This document shows, in pieces, positions 23,001 to 36,800 of a stretch of DNA of 64,000 nucleotides (positions are counted from its first letter, which is position 1; every line of letters begins with the position of its first letter). The stretch comes from Puntigrus tetrazona. Taxonomy: Eukaryota > Chordata > Actinopteri > Cypriniformes > Cyprinidae. The translations under genes were made by a program, and so were the position numbers. The notes under the pieces were generated by a model. The model did not search any database. It saw nothing but the letters and a program-made list of their open reading frames with translations, and was not told where the DNA came from. The stretch lies in the NCBI RefSeq assembly GCF_018831695.1, contig NC_056706.1:21028847-21092846 (forward strand). The letters are read 5' to 3'.

Positions 23001-26000
23001 ATAAGAGATAATTCTGTCTTTTGTCACTTGTTGACTATTGTCGAATAGTTCAGGGTATTGAAAAAAAACGGATGATATTATTGTAAGCCTGCTGCTGTTC
23101 ATATTACTGTTACTCCTGAGGGTGACGAGTCTGTTCTAACTCACAGATTGAAAGAAATTCCTAGTTAAATCTCTCCACTCTTGTGTACAGCAAAATCCTG
23201 ATTTGAAGATTTACAGGCAGATGAACAGGTTAATTTGGTTGCAAAAAGTGCATAATTGTTGTAATTGTTGTCTAAAGCCAAGACATGTGACTCATAGAGT
23301 TATGATTGAACGAAGCTCCACCAGTTTGATGTTTCCCCATTTAAAGAGATGCCAAAGAGGCGTTTTAAATATGTCTGTCTTAAAAGAACACTCCACCTTT
23401 TTTGGAAGTAGGTTCATTCTCTAACTCCCCCAGAGTTAATAAGTTGAGTTTTACCATTTTTGAATCCATTCAGCCGATCTCCGGGTCTGGCGATAGCATT
23501 TTTAGCATAGCTTAGCATAGATCATTGAATCCAATTAGACCAGTAGCATTGCCTTCAAAAATGACCAAAGAGTTTCGATGTTGTTCCCGTTTAAAACTTG
23601 ACTCTTACTTGTAGTTATATTGTGTACTAAGACTGGTGGAACTTAAAAAGTTGTGATTTCCTAGACAGATATAATTAAGACCGATACTGTCATTCCGGCG
23701 TAATAATCAAGGACGTTTGCTGCCGTAACACGGCCGCAGCAAGTGCAGTGATATCACACAGGGGAAAATAATCCCCAGTTTGCCAGACATGCTCTCTGTG
23801 CAAGCAAGACTGTTTTCAGGCGCTGTTTGATATCGGAAAATGGCGTGCTCCTTTAAAGCAGGGGTGCCCAATCCTGCTCATGTCAATCGACTCCTGCAAA
23901 GTTCAGCTCAAACTTTAATGAAAACCTCCGTCTTAAAGGGACATTGCTAAAACTAAAACTAGTAAAGTGGTCATATGTGATTTCAAGTGTTCCTTTCGCT
24001 TTGAAATGTTACAAGCTGTTAGTGAATAGATAATATCCCTGAAGTTGCAAAGACTAAAGTATCAATCTCAAAGAGATATTCTTAATAAAAGTAAAGACTC
24101 GAGCACACCCCTCGTTTAAACACGCCCTCAGAACGCTACATCAAGATAGTAGATCAAGATGAATATTAATGATGAATATTTGCATGATGCAGCCTTGCCA
24201 GGAGACGCTGTGTGTTTCTGTGCAAAAGCGCTTTATTTGGCCTTGTAGATGCAGTTAGGAATCATTAAGATTGCTTACAACAGAACAGCACAACCCAGAT
24301 TGAAATTGCCTTAAAATGGGCAGTGTGTGTGTAATAGAGAGAAACAGGGTCACATCACAGTGGAGTCAATCACGGCTTGTGTATTGCAAATAAAGAAGAG
24401 CGCTGTCTCTGTTCCTTTTTCGGGCTTCAACCGATGGTAAAACTAATAATGACATTATTGTCGATTGGGGAAAGTGGTTTTACGTTTCTGACGCATTCTT
24501 GTGGGGTAAGTCCAATCACAATGAACCTGTCAGCTGGCCAATCAGAGCATACTATGCTTGTTGAAAGGAGGGTCTTTATAGTAAATTATGCATTTGAGAG
24601 GCGGGCATAGAGGAGCTACAATAATATACAGTATTTGAAAAATAAATGCATTTTTGAACATTAAAACATGCCAACATATTGTGTTACACCAAATAATGAT
24701 CTTTAAAATAGCATCAAATGACAGCTTTTAAAAATGATTTCCGTTAACTGAAATAAATCAGAAATTAAATAAAATGTATATATTTGATGTGAATTTTTAA
24801 CTTAAAAAAGCTTCAAAGAAAATTTTAAATATTGCAATGTAATTAAAATAAGAATTAAGTAAAGCTAAATAGAAATATAATGATTAGAATCACTTAACAA
24901 GATAACTTAAACTAAAATGAAAATGAAAATTGGATGTATTCAAAATAAATGCTAATTCAAAATATTAATAAATACTATATATATATATAAAATAATGTCT
25001 TGCAGCCTGATCACATAGTATTGATGCATCTCTCTCTCTCTCTCTCTCTTTTCCTGTCTGTTCCTCTGATATAGGTGGAGCTTCATTGGGATGATGCGGT
25101 CTTTATGTTTGAGTACTTTAAACCCAAGACCTTGCCAGAGTTTGACAGCTATAAGACCAGCACTGTCTCAGCTGACCTTGCCAACCTGCTTAAAAGGCTT
25201 TCTGGAATAATCCCACGCACCGACGGCCCCACAATCTCTGTTGACGATGTGTCCGCTTATATCGAAGGAGGTGCTCTCAAGGTGAGCTCATCGACTTTCA
25301 TGCGTTCATCTAGACCTTTTTTATCTTCTCATCTGTCACTTAAAAGTATTTCTCTTTCTCCAAGGTGCCAGCTCTTCCAGAAGGAGCTTCCCCGGCGCCC
25401 CCTGTGGTCAACGAGCTGTACTACCTGCTGGCGGACTACCACTTCAAAAACAAAGAGCAGTCGAAGGCCATCAAGTTCTACATGCACGACATCTGCATGT
25501 GTCCTAACAGGTCTGCGGCTGAACTTTTCAACACGAATGTAGTTAGCCCAGCTGTAAGGTGACCGTCTCTGTCTCTCACGAAGGTTTGACTCATGGGCAG
25601 GCATGGCACTGGCACGCGCCAGCCGCATCCAGGACAAGCTGAACTCCAATGAGCTCAGGAGTGACGGGCCCATCTGGAAAAACTCTCTGGCTGTGCTGAC
25701 CTGTTTCAAACGGGCTCTGGAGATAGACGGCTCCAACCTCTCTCTGTGGATCGAGTACGGCACCATGTCTTACGCCTTGCACTCTTTCGCTTCCAGACAG
25801 CTCAAACAGTGGAAACACGAACTTCCTCCTGACTTGATCAAACAGGTACTTCTGTTTGTAAAACGAAGAGTTATTGTACTAACAATAGCTATGTTTCCAT
25901 CTAAAGATTCGAATTAAACGTATGCGCAAACCTGGAATGATGGAAACGTAGCTAATGAACGAGTGTGTGTTAAAAAAACTAGAAATAAGAGATCGAGATT

Positions 26001-29000
26001 TGTTTCCGTTACTGTTTGTTTGTTTTTAAAGATGGTAGAGCGCAGAGACTCAATGTTGGAGACGGCGTCGCAGTGCTTTCAGAGTGCTTCACGCTGTGGT
26101 GGTGATGAGGAGGAGTGGCTCATTCACTACATGCTGGGAAAGATTGCAGAGAAGCGCAAACTGCCGCCCAAAGACTACCTGCAGCTGTACAAAAAGGTGA
26201 TGAGCTAAGTTACAGCTGGCCTAGTGATGGTCTGATTGGCTATCGAGAACTCATGGCATCAGTTTAGGTCAAAACATACCAACATAGCACATGCGAGACA
26301 ACGGTCCCAGCCTGTGTCCGTTCTCCAACCATTCGTACACTTCCACTGCAAAAAAATCTTGCTAAAATTCGAACGATACCCAACTTAGTTTGTACGTGCG
26401 AGTGTCTTTACAAGGTGACACCGCGAACTTGTGGCCTGGCAAACATATGCAGCGTTTTAGCTGTTTTCTTGTATTCCTGTAAATTGGGAACATTTTGACA
26501 CCGTTGTCATGTTTGCAAATGTTCTCAAAAATGCTAAGAAAAACTTTTCCATTTTTAGTCCATTGTTGTTGCATAAATGAACCTGGAGTAAAACTGCTGT
26601 CTCATTGGTTAGAGTGCATCCGTTTATAATGTTCTGGGATTTCAGTCGTAGCGTTATCCGTCACAATCGACATGTTAACTCCATGGGCTCTATTGTGTAA
26701 CTGTTGTTGAGACACAAAAATATATATAACAATAATTTTTTTGTGTGAAACTGGCTGCTGTCCGCCCAACAGTCAGACACGCATCTCATTACAGCCCTTG
26801 TCATCTCTCTCTAGTCTGCACACTACCTGCACGAGGAAGCCGCCAGGTACCCACGCAAAATCCACTACCACAACCCGCCTGACCTCGCTATGGAGGCCTT
26901 AGAGGTATGTAGTGAAATGAAGCTCACTGCCGTTTCAAACTTTGGAGTCGGTACAATTTTGATGTTTTTTACTAATTGAAGTTGCATTCATTTGATCAAA
27001 AATAAAGTACAAAAGTAATATTGTCAAATAGGATTACAGTTGGAAATATATGAATGTTCTATTAATGCTTTCTGTTGTAATTTATTCCTTTTGATTTTCA
27101 GCACAATCTTTTACTCTAAATGTTTCTGTTCATTAACAATGTTGAAAATAATTGTGCTGCTTTAGTAGTTATGTAGAAACATTTTTGCATGTTTCTAAAG
27201 AACAGCATTTATTTAACATAAATTTGTAACAATGCGCAAATCTGTATTGTGATCAAAAAGTTTTCTTGGGGAAAAAAAACAAAACAAAAGAAACTCCCAA
27301 AACATTTAGTGCACTGCTAGTACTCCTATACTCCCATTCTATTGCAAAATGTCAATTAAACAATTATAGTTGTTCTTGAAATATATTTCTTCTCTTACTT
27401 CTGACTTGTCAGCTGTTTTTCCGCCTGAGCGCCACTATTCTGAAGTTGCTGGAGAATGAGGAAGATGATGGTGAACAATCTGAGCAGCAGATGAAGCTAG
27501 TAGATTATGAACTGTTCTTCAACATGCTGGCTGAAGCTGCCGTCGGACCCTTTGCACGTGGAGAGGAAAAGACCGCACCCAAAACCAGCGTCGACAAGTA
27601 TGACAAACCTTTTAGGTCCTCTTTACATCTTCGGTTTAAAGCCGTTTTCACTGCTTTATAAAAATCTTCATCCAAACTACACAACTGAAAATGGATGTCA
27701 CGTGAAGGATACACAGCAAATGTTTTACAAAGTCCCAATTTTCAAGGATTGGAAATGCCGTAAATGATATGTGTAACTGTATCAAAACGTATCTGATCTA
27801 AAACAAAAATGCACTAGTTCAAACATAGCCTTGAAGGATTAGTTCACCCCCAAATTTTAATTGGCCCATGTTTTACTCACCATTTTAGCATATGACTTTC
27901 CTTTTTTCAATCGTTCAATTCAATCGTTATATTAAATTACATGAAAAATTGTCTTTGCTCTTTCAAGTGTTATCATTGCAGTGGTGTTTTTTCTTTCTAT
28001 CTCAACAGTCCACAAGATGTGAAATAAAGCGTGTGTATCCACAATATAACGTCCCTCACATGGCTCTGTGGCGTGAATAAAGGCCTCCTGTAGCGAATCC
28101 ATGCGTTTTTGTAATAAGGATATCCATATTTCAAACATAACAAACACTCACTTCATCTAAGTGTTGTACATGGAAGCGTTCCCAGTGGATAACGTTGGAC
28201 ATCTGCGTTGCGTGATTAGTGGCAAGTGTGGAGAAAGAACAAAAAAATGGCGGTCATGAATCAGAAGCAAAAGCCAAAGATTTGCAAACAATAAACGTCG
28301 GATATCGATATAAACCAAAGAGGAGACTGGCTTTCCTTTGCGAAAGTCAGGAAACGTTTCTGCCTTTTCTCCTGTAAACAAACATTCAACGCCTTCCACA
28401 TGTGACAGTCACCGGAAGAGGAATAAAAGTTTTATTTTTAATATTTTTCTTACAAAAACGTATGAATTCGCTCCAGGGGGCCTTTATTTATACCACTGAG
28501 CTATGAGTGCTCTGTGCTTTATTTGATGTCTTGTGGACTGATGATAAAAACACCCATCTACTGCCATTATAAAGCCTGGAAGCGCCTGGACAATTTTTAA
28601 TATAACTCCAATTGGATTCATCTGAAAGAAGAAAGTCATGTACTCCCAGGATGCCTCGAGGGTGAGCAAGCCACAGGCTAATTTATATTTTTGGGTGATT
28701 TAAGCCTTTAAGCTTAAGCTGTGTACAAAAACGTTTTTTAAGATGTTTTATAGAGTCTGCGTGTTTTTGTTTGTAATCATTTTTTTTTTCTACTACTCTA
28801 AACAGGGAAAAGCTTCCGTCCATTAACGACGAGGACTCGCGCTCCTCGGTTGGCGTGAGTACCTGTCCGGCAGCGCTGGCCAACTCGTCTGTCGCATCTG
28901 TGGTGGCTCCAACAGCTTCTCTGCCTGGCGACGGTGCGGCAGGTGCGAGTTCTCCCCCGTACACGGTCACTCCGGTCGACCACGATTACATCAAACGTAA

Positions 29001-32000
29001 AAGCCTGCAGCAGAGGCACAGGCAGGGGCAGGAGCTCCAGCAGCGGCCGCAGCAGCAGCAGCAGCAGGACGGTACAGTACAAGGGCCAGAGTATCACTCA
29101 CTCACTCACTCACTCACTCACTCATGCACGGGGGAATGAGGATGATGAAGGTTATTCACCACTATCAAACTGAATTACGGGCTCTGGTGTACAGTAACAT
29201 CTCCTCCCACCCCTCCTCTTACCATCTGCACCAGGCCATAGAGGATCATGGGAAAATGGGCAACATCGCTAACAGTGTCTCAGTGGGTTTTTTTTATTCT
29301 TTATTGACTTCGTTTCAGTTCCACTTTGTCTTTTCTAGCCTTCAGGTAATGAAATCTGATTTTCAGGCCGAATGGGTTCCGTTCACTTATTGTTGTTTGC
29401 GCTGCTGAATTGCTTACGCACCCGGTCCACCGAATTACCATCATTTTGTGTTTTCCGCTGTTTGTATATTTGTGTCGTGTATTTGCGCTTGTCATTCCTG
29501 CTTGAATTATGAATGTGCTTTGCAGTTGTTCACCCGGTAAATCGTGCTTTTAGCTATTTTTTTTATTTGATTGGTTGTATCAACAGTTTAAGGCAACAGA
29601 TGCTAGATAACACTGGTGCTGTAGGCAACCTAAATTTCATCATGTTTGGCCGTGTGTTACGTTTTAAAACCATGGGGTTAGAGGTAGGGGAGGGCGATTC
29701 AGCCTCAATTATATCACTATATGTTAAAAATATTTACGATGATGATATACACAGGAAAACACAATAAAGGCCAATTTCCATCGTTTTCCAAGTGAGCTAC
29801 TCTCATTGACGACCGACTGCTTACATCGTAGTGTTAGTCTATTGTAAGGTGGCAGAAATGTTGGGCAAGTTACTTTAAAAAGGTAATAGGTTACTTCTAT
29901 ATATAGGCATACATATAAATATAAATCTATAAATATTATAGATCCCAATTTGAACACTATATGAACGTAATAATAAATATAGTAATAGAGCTGTTGTAAT
30001 TATTATCATTAATATTGTTTTACTTTTTAAATGTTATTTAACAGAACAATACTACATACTACAACTAAATGTTTATTTTGACGGAAACCTGCTGGAGGTT
30101 TTGTTGAGAGCAACAGCTCTATAAATTATTATCATTACTATTTTGGTAGGATGGATGTAGCGCATTGTCACATGTAAAAACACACACACAAAAAAATCAT
30201 AAAAATGGACTTTGTGTCACAAGCTTGTGCAGCACTGTTTGTGAAGGAGGTTCTTGCGCTTATTAGAAATCATAACATTTGGCTTTTTACAATTTCAATC
30301 ATCCTACAGTATTAACCAGTAGCGACCACCCCTTCCTCTTCTCATGGAAGACATGCGATGTGATACTAAATGGTCTGTCGGTGCTTGTAATAATTTTAGC
30401 GTCTTTCTCTGGCATGTTTGCTACACGCCTCTCACATCAGGTCATTGTTTGGTACAATTTATTCAGTCGTTTTTGCTATTTTCATCTCAACATTTGGTGC
30501 ATCTCTACAAAAATACGTCATCAAGCCACTATATCATTAACATTGCGATATAGCACGTTTTTTATGATGTAACAATTTACACGGATATTATTGTGGACGG
30601 TGTGATATATGGCACACCCCTAGTTAGAAGTGGGCAGTGGTGTGGTTCTGAGCAAGTTTTTTTTGGCTCTATGGGAGTTGTATGCTATACATACATTTTT
30701 TGGACCATTCATGATGGCTTAAATTTTACAGCGCTCTGTTTAAATGCTTTATTTGAGGACTTTATCGCATTAAACTTCGTAATACAGCTTTTGTAGACTT
30801 TGTAAATTGCTGTCTGACAGTGTCTTATTTCAACAAAATTATTATTTGTAAGTCAACTTCACATTTCAGCTTAGTATATACACTTATTTTTGATTTCGTT
30901 TTGTTATTTCATCTTAGTGAGTTGGCTTGGATCACTTTTTTATCAAGTTTTAATGGCAGCTTACTGAAATGACTTTATATTTATGTATTTATAAATCTTA
31001 GTAATTTCAGATCGAGTTAGTGGTTTGTAATTTTAATGTTTTTTTTTTTGGCAAAAGTAGTTTTATAAAGTTTATATGTTATAAAGTTAACATTTGTTCC
31101 TAGTTATTTTTACTTTTCTTTTTGCAGTATCGTAAGTCGACTTGATGTTTTATTTCAACATGATTTTAGACAAATGGATAAGTAGAATTGATACAGGGCT
31201 AAATGAGAATGGCAGGTTAGTAATCTGATATTACTGTATCTATATCTGTAATATTTTGTAGTTTCAGTTTAGTAAGTCAACTAAAAATTGACAGGACATA
31301 AGATACTCAAAATAAGACACAAAGTTAGCATAGTGACTTTTATAATTCATTTGGCAGGGCAATAAAAAAATAAAGAATAATAAAGGTAATAAAAAAAGAA
31401 AAACAAATATCCACTTCATATTTGAATGTGATATTTCATTATTTCAACACTCAACTTTCCACAGTTAAACCACCCTACATAGATCAATTCGTAACACATT
31501 TATTGAATGTTAATATTGACAGTACATTTACTTTTCTTTTTATGTATTTAACAGATGCTTTTATTCAAGGTTACATTTTCCAAAGACAATTTTAATTTTA
31601 AATCAGTGTTTGTTTGTTTTTTTCAGAATATTAAACGAGCCAAATTTGATCTTTGATGTTTAAAATGTCATGGTGCTTTCTGCCAGCTTTTAGCATTTCT
31701 TTTCTGTGGTAACGTCTGTCGGTTTTTGGGTTTAGCCATGCTTTTGAGAGGTACAGTATCTCAAAACTATTATTCCAAAATAATAGGAAAATTAATTCTT
31801 ATTATCTCAATTCACACGGTTTGTATATTTAAATATTTGAGGTGTTTGTTTTTTTGTAAGTAGTTTGAAAGGGGGGCGTTGCATCTGACTCTTGGTTAAA
31901 TATTGCCTATGTCCTGTTTTGATGAAATGGAGTCAGTATTTTTGAAACTGTGTCAGATGGTGTTGTTGGCCTAGTTGCTAAAGTCAATTTCAACTTGGTG

Positions 32001-33795
32001 TGCTCATTTTCTGAAGTACAGTTCTTAGATTTAGTCATTAGATCTTGGTGGATTGAAGAGGGCTAAACTGCTCAGCTCTCGTTGCGTTCATTGCTAAATA
32101 GCATGTGGCTTGAATGGCTCCGAATGGACATATGATGTAGCTATATAAATCAAATAATATTTCATTATCTGTTTTATAAAGGGAGCATAACACACACAGT
32201 TTCACCCGATGTCATGTTACTCTTGAATACCTATAGAGCAGTACTGCAAAAGACTTCAGTTTTATCATATTTATAAAAGGAATATACAACCTTACGATTC
32301 TTTCCGAAAAAAGCCGAGCTCCTGGAGGCATGCCGTGTGGGCGGAGCTAAAGAGTGACGAGCACTTGTGTCGATTGCCAACAAAACGCAGGCATTTGATG
32401 CCGTTTTACTTACCATCTGCATTTCTGAATCATGACCGGGGTCTTTTATAGCTGAGACCGCTCCATCTTTCAGTATCAAACAAGATCGAACTGGGCCTTG
32501 TTTATCAAATGTGTGTCAACAAAAAAAAACTTGCTTCCCCGGAAAAACAAAGAATTAAAAATATATAATTATAATAAAAAACCAAGGTTAGTGGACAAAC
32601 TGTTGAAAAGTTATCATTCGCTTTATAAAACCTGATTTAAAAAAATTCTGACTTTGTTTTAAAAAAAGCATTATTTAGTAGGGAACAAATAATAATAATA
32701 ATAATAAATGAATAAGTTAAGGACATAATGAAATCTAGTAAAATATTTTTCCATTCCAATACAAAGAGCAATGTATAACAAGTAATATATTAACATATAA
32801 ATATGTATATATTAAATAAAAAGACATTGAGGCAGCAACATATGACAGATGAACAAGAAAGGCTATTAATAGTCTTTCGTTGCACAAGAGTATTATAATA
32901 TAAAAGGCTCCTATAAAGACCAGCATTAAGCGTTTATGCTCATCCCGTGTGCTACGCATGACGAGGTTCAAAGCCCAAAGTGAAGAAATAATAACGTGCA
33001 GTGTATATTACATCTCTTTAGTTTATTCGACCATTTCTTTTACGTTTTGAATTTCAGTTGGGCCAGGCTCACACTACAGGAGTCCTAACCGATAATGAAA
33101 TCTGGTCGCAGCACACACATAAAGAGAATCTTTGCAGATTATCTTAAACACGCACACACCACAAGATTTCAGCATTGTGGCGCATCACACACTTCGATTG
33201 GTTGGCTAACCAGAAAGTGACAGTGATGAGCGGAGCGTTTTAGCCTCTCGGCGGCGAGAGAAAAACCCTCCGAACTCTCAGCGCTAGCCGCACTCTCATT
33301 TACAACGATAAAATACTCCTGCCTTGGGGAAAAAAAAACCCTTTGGTGGACACAGTTGTGCTGTTTTTTTTTTTTTTTTTATTGGATGGTATTTACACTT
33401 TCTGCATTGATAATTATTTTATTTTCTCCAGTTATCTGTGAATAATAAAATCTCATAAAATTCTATTAATAGTAGTGCAACTCTGATTGCTTTCATGTTC
33501 ATTTGTTTAATTAGCCAATTTATTTATTTTTTTAATGGCTGGCCTCCTCTCATTGCCTCCTCTCAACAGCTTGCTGCAAATTTGAAGTGTGAATTTATTA
33601 ATTATTACCTAACACTTTCTACGAAGCCCATATTTATACATTATAAGGGTGTTCTTAAGGCATTATAATGAATGCATGATGCATTCAAGAGTATGATCAT
33701 CTATAACACACACTGACTACGATTCATTATATTTCTCATAGTTATAATGCATTGTGAGACTCATATCTATTTTACTTATGAACGTTGATATACAA

Positions 33796-33887
<92 letters not shown>

Positions 33888-36800
33888 GTTTGATTATTTT
33901 AGTGGTACCCTTTAGACAGCTGTTAATAAGTAACACTTCAGTTTGATGGTTCCTCAAAAGACATACTGAGTATAGGATACTTTGAAAATATGTGAACATT
34001 CCACCTACCCTACCTAGTCTACTAATGCTCTCAGGATTATATAATAAACATTGCAATTTTTTTCAGTTACCTAGCTCACATTAGTCTTACAGGAGAAACG
34101 CTCAAATAACATTTGGCACCTAACCACACAACGTTCATTGTGTGTTATAAATAATCATACTCTTAAAAGTTAAAATCGCAAGTAGTTAAATGTACTGTAA
34201 TTGCTTGATCATTTGTGAGATGTTACGTTTTCTATAAAGCATTACGCATCCGTTATAAATACCCTTATAATAAATACCCTTATAATGTGTTATAAATACA
34301 GGCTTCATAGAAAGCGTTACCTATTTTTAATTTTTTTTAAGGTGAACATTGTGACATGTTGCCCATATTCCTCAGTCGTTCCCATGGCCTGCTTTAGTCT
34401 CCCTGTCTCCCTGCTGCCTCCTGCCTGCTCCCTCTCTGCCTGCCTCTGACCTGCTTCCCACCTGCTGCTTCTTAATGGATGCATGATGGGTCAGCACCCT
34501 GATTCAACAAAGACTTCCCACAATGCACTCCGCACTGCTCTGTGTGCAAACTGACATCTGAACAGTGTGTCTGCCGTGGCTCACATGTGCAAGGGAGATG
34601 TTTCTTGTGGGTTGCTCTGTGGTTCGGTGAAGACAGTGGGTAGTTTCAACAGTTTTTTTTTTGTTTTTTTTCTGCAAATGTTGGTGTGTGGATGAGCTTT
34701 TATCAGCTGATACAAGCATACAAGATTTGATGAATTCGCTCTCTTATTGTATAATTGTTGATTCTAAAGTCCCCGATATACTCACAGTTAAGTTTTTTTG
34801 TCTTTCAGATTAGATGAATGTATATGTGTGCTGCGTGTTCTACTTTCAGTAACAAAATAGACAGTAACTGGAGATTTGCGTGCCAGTGAAGGCAGAGCTC
34901 CTGAGCTCCCAAAATGAATCAAAATGAAATGCCGCACTACCTTACGTCTTGCATCTTGCGTGAAGTATATCGGGGCCTTTACGGGTGAATGTCACAAAAA
35001 CACACGCAGGTCTTATTTAACCTCAAAATAAAAAAAAATAAAATTCTAAATGAAGGTGATAATGCCTGTTTTTTTGCTTTTGAGGAGTAATTTCCCCATG
35101 CAATTAAGCCCAATTTCCCCTAAAACATGGCAAAATAGGACTCAGACGTGATTAGGTTTTTGTGAGATTCACTCTTAATAAGCTCAAAAAGCTGCCCATT
35201 TCTCATCACACTGGAAAATGAAAGATCTCCTCTAATTGCGCTACAGTGGTACCCAAAATATACAACTGAATTGAATTTCCATATTATGAAACGTGTTCTA
35301 AACTGAATTTCCTCTACAGCTGACTTCTCACATGACCATGACTACTGCCTGTGTCTCTCTGCTTTTCGGACAGGATCTTTGTATGGTACAGACCCCTTCT
35401 TCGCACAACCAATAGGCCTGTCATTCCTCAAAAGCAGGGCTTGAGTTTCCCAACAAACTCCAACGGTCAAGCACCTAGAGCTCAACAGTGACGTATTAAG
35501 TTTTACAGAGGGCTTGGTTTCCATTTCTTTTTTGGAATTTCAGTGAATTGATTAATTAACAATTAACTTTTCACAAAGACACTCCTTAGTACAGCCGCTC
35601 TCACGTTCACATTGGTCTCACGCAGTGAAAAATGCGTTGTCAACATGCACTGTTAAAAAAAAAAGTTTCAACTTGAAATAATGATTAACTAAAATGTTTT
35701 AGTTGTCACTTAAATCAGAATTAAGTAATATTGTGTTAACATTAAGTAATTCAAAATAAAAAGTTTTTCAAGTGTGCTGACAGACAAGACAGAGCGGGTT
35801 ACTTCAGGTATGAACCAAAGTCTGAGCTTTCTAATTTAGCCATTTTTTCAAAGAAATGTAATTTCTACAGGAATCCATGCAAATGGGAATTTTGTATGAT
35901 GGTAATATTTTATCAATGAATATTTCTTTAGTGACTGTTGAGCTCTATTATTAGCGTTTTTCTGATTCTCTCAGTATTTAACTGTGTATCCTTGGAACTG
36001 TAGTCTGGTAGTGTGCTCTGCTTTTGAGGAAAGTGACCCCAACACCATTCTAATATTTCCTGTGGGTCACATCAGAGATTACTTTGCAGTAACACTTGTC
36101 CTTTCCAAAACAAATGTCCCTTTCCTCTGTTTAATTAATATGACAGCACTCTTGCTCTACTGGTGATTTCCCGCCTCAATCAGTCTCTTCTGCACTGAAA
36201 TGCCTGTCTTTTTTTTTTTTTTTTTTTTTTTTTTCCTGTCCAGTGCTTCCCAGCACACAACCGGGTCCCGTCTAGACCTTCATTGTGTCTTTAACATGCT
36301 CTTGAGCTCCTGTTGAAAACTGTAGCAGAGCAGCTAATGGGCCTCCTGGCAGTGTTGGCCTAAAGCTGCTAATGCGCTCCGCAGGAGGCTGTAGTTTTGC
36401 GCTGACCCAGCGTCATTTTTCCCCCTTCACGCTGAGCGTGCGGGTGCGTTGGCGTTCTGTGGAGGGGGCGGGGTTGCCACCGCATTCTGTTGTGTCATGG
36501 AGGTGATGGTGTGTACTAATGAATTTCTACCCTCTGTGCCAAATGCTGACACTCCCAGCATGCTCAGGGGCTTTTTTTCTGCTTGTTTGTGGGCAGCACA
36601 AGAGGAATTACATTAACTTTCTTTTCTGGGCTTGCTGAGAAGCACAATATTTTCAAGCGCTTTGCTCTACCTCAGGAGCAGGCTGGTGGGCTTGGCTTTA
36701 ACCTCTGACCTGGATCAAAAACCACTACCTGTTAAAGGAATAGTACTTCTTTCATTGATTACTCACCTTCATTTCCCCCCAAACCCACATAGCTGTTTAA

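Noticed and set aside
25329..25818. Minus-strand frames of 75-145 codons opposite cabin1 exons 22-23
   Set aside because: They lie opposite strongly conserved sense exons and have no homology of their own.
28798..29097. Minus-strand Leu-rich frame opposite cabin1 exon 27
   Set aside because: Reverse reading of CAG repeats and the Pro/Ser linker.
33772..34056. Ile-Tyr repeat frame on the minus strand
   Set aside because: Translation of an AT microsatellite. The same applies at 55,081-55,371 and 60,239-60,730.
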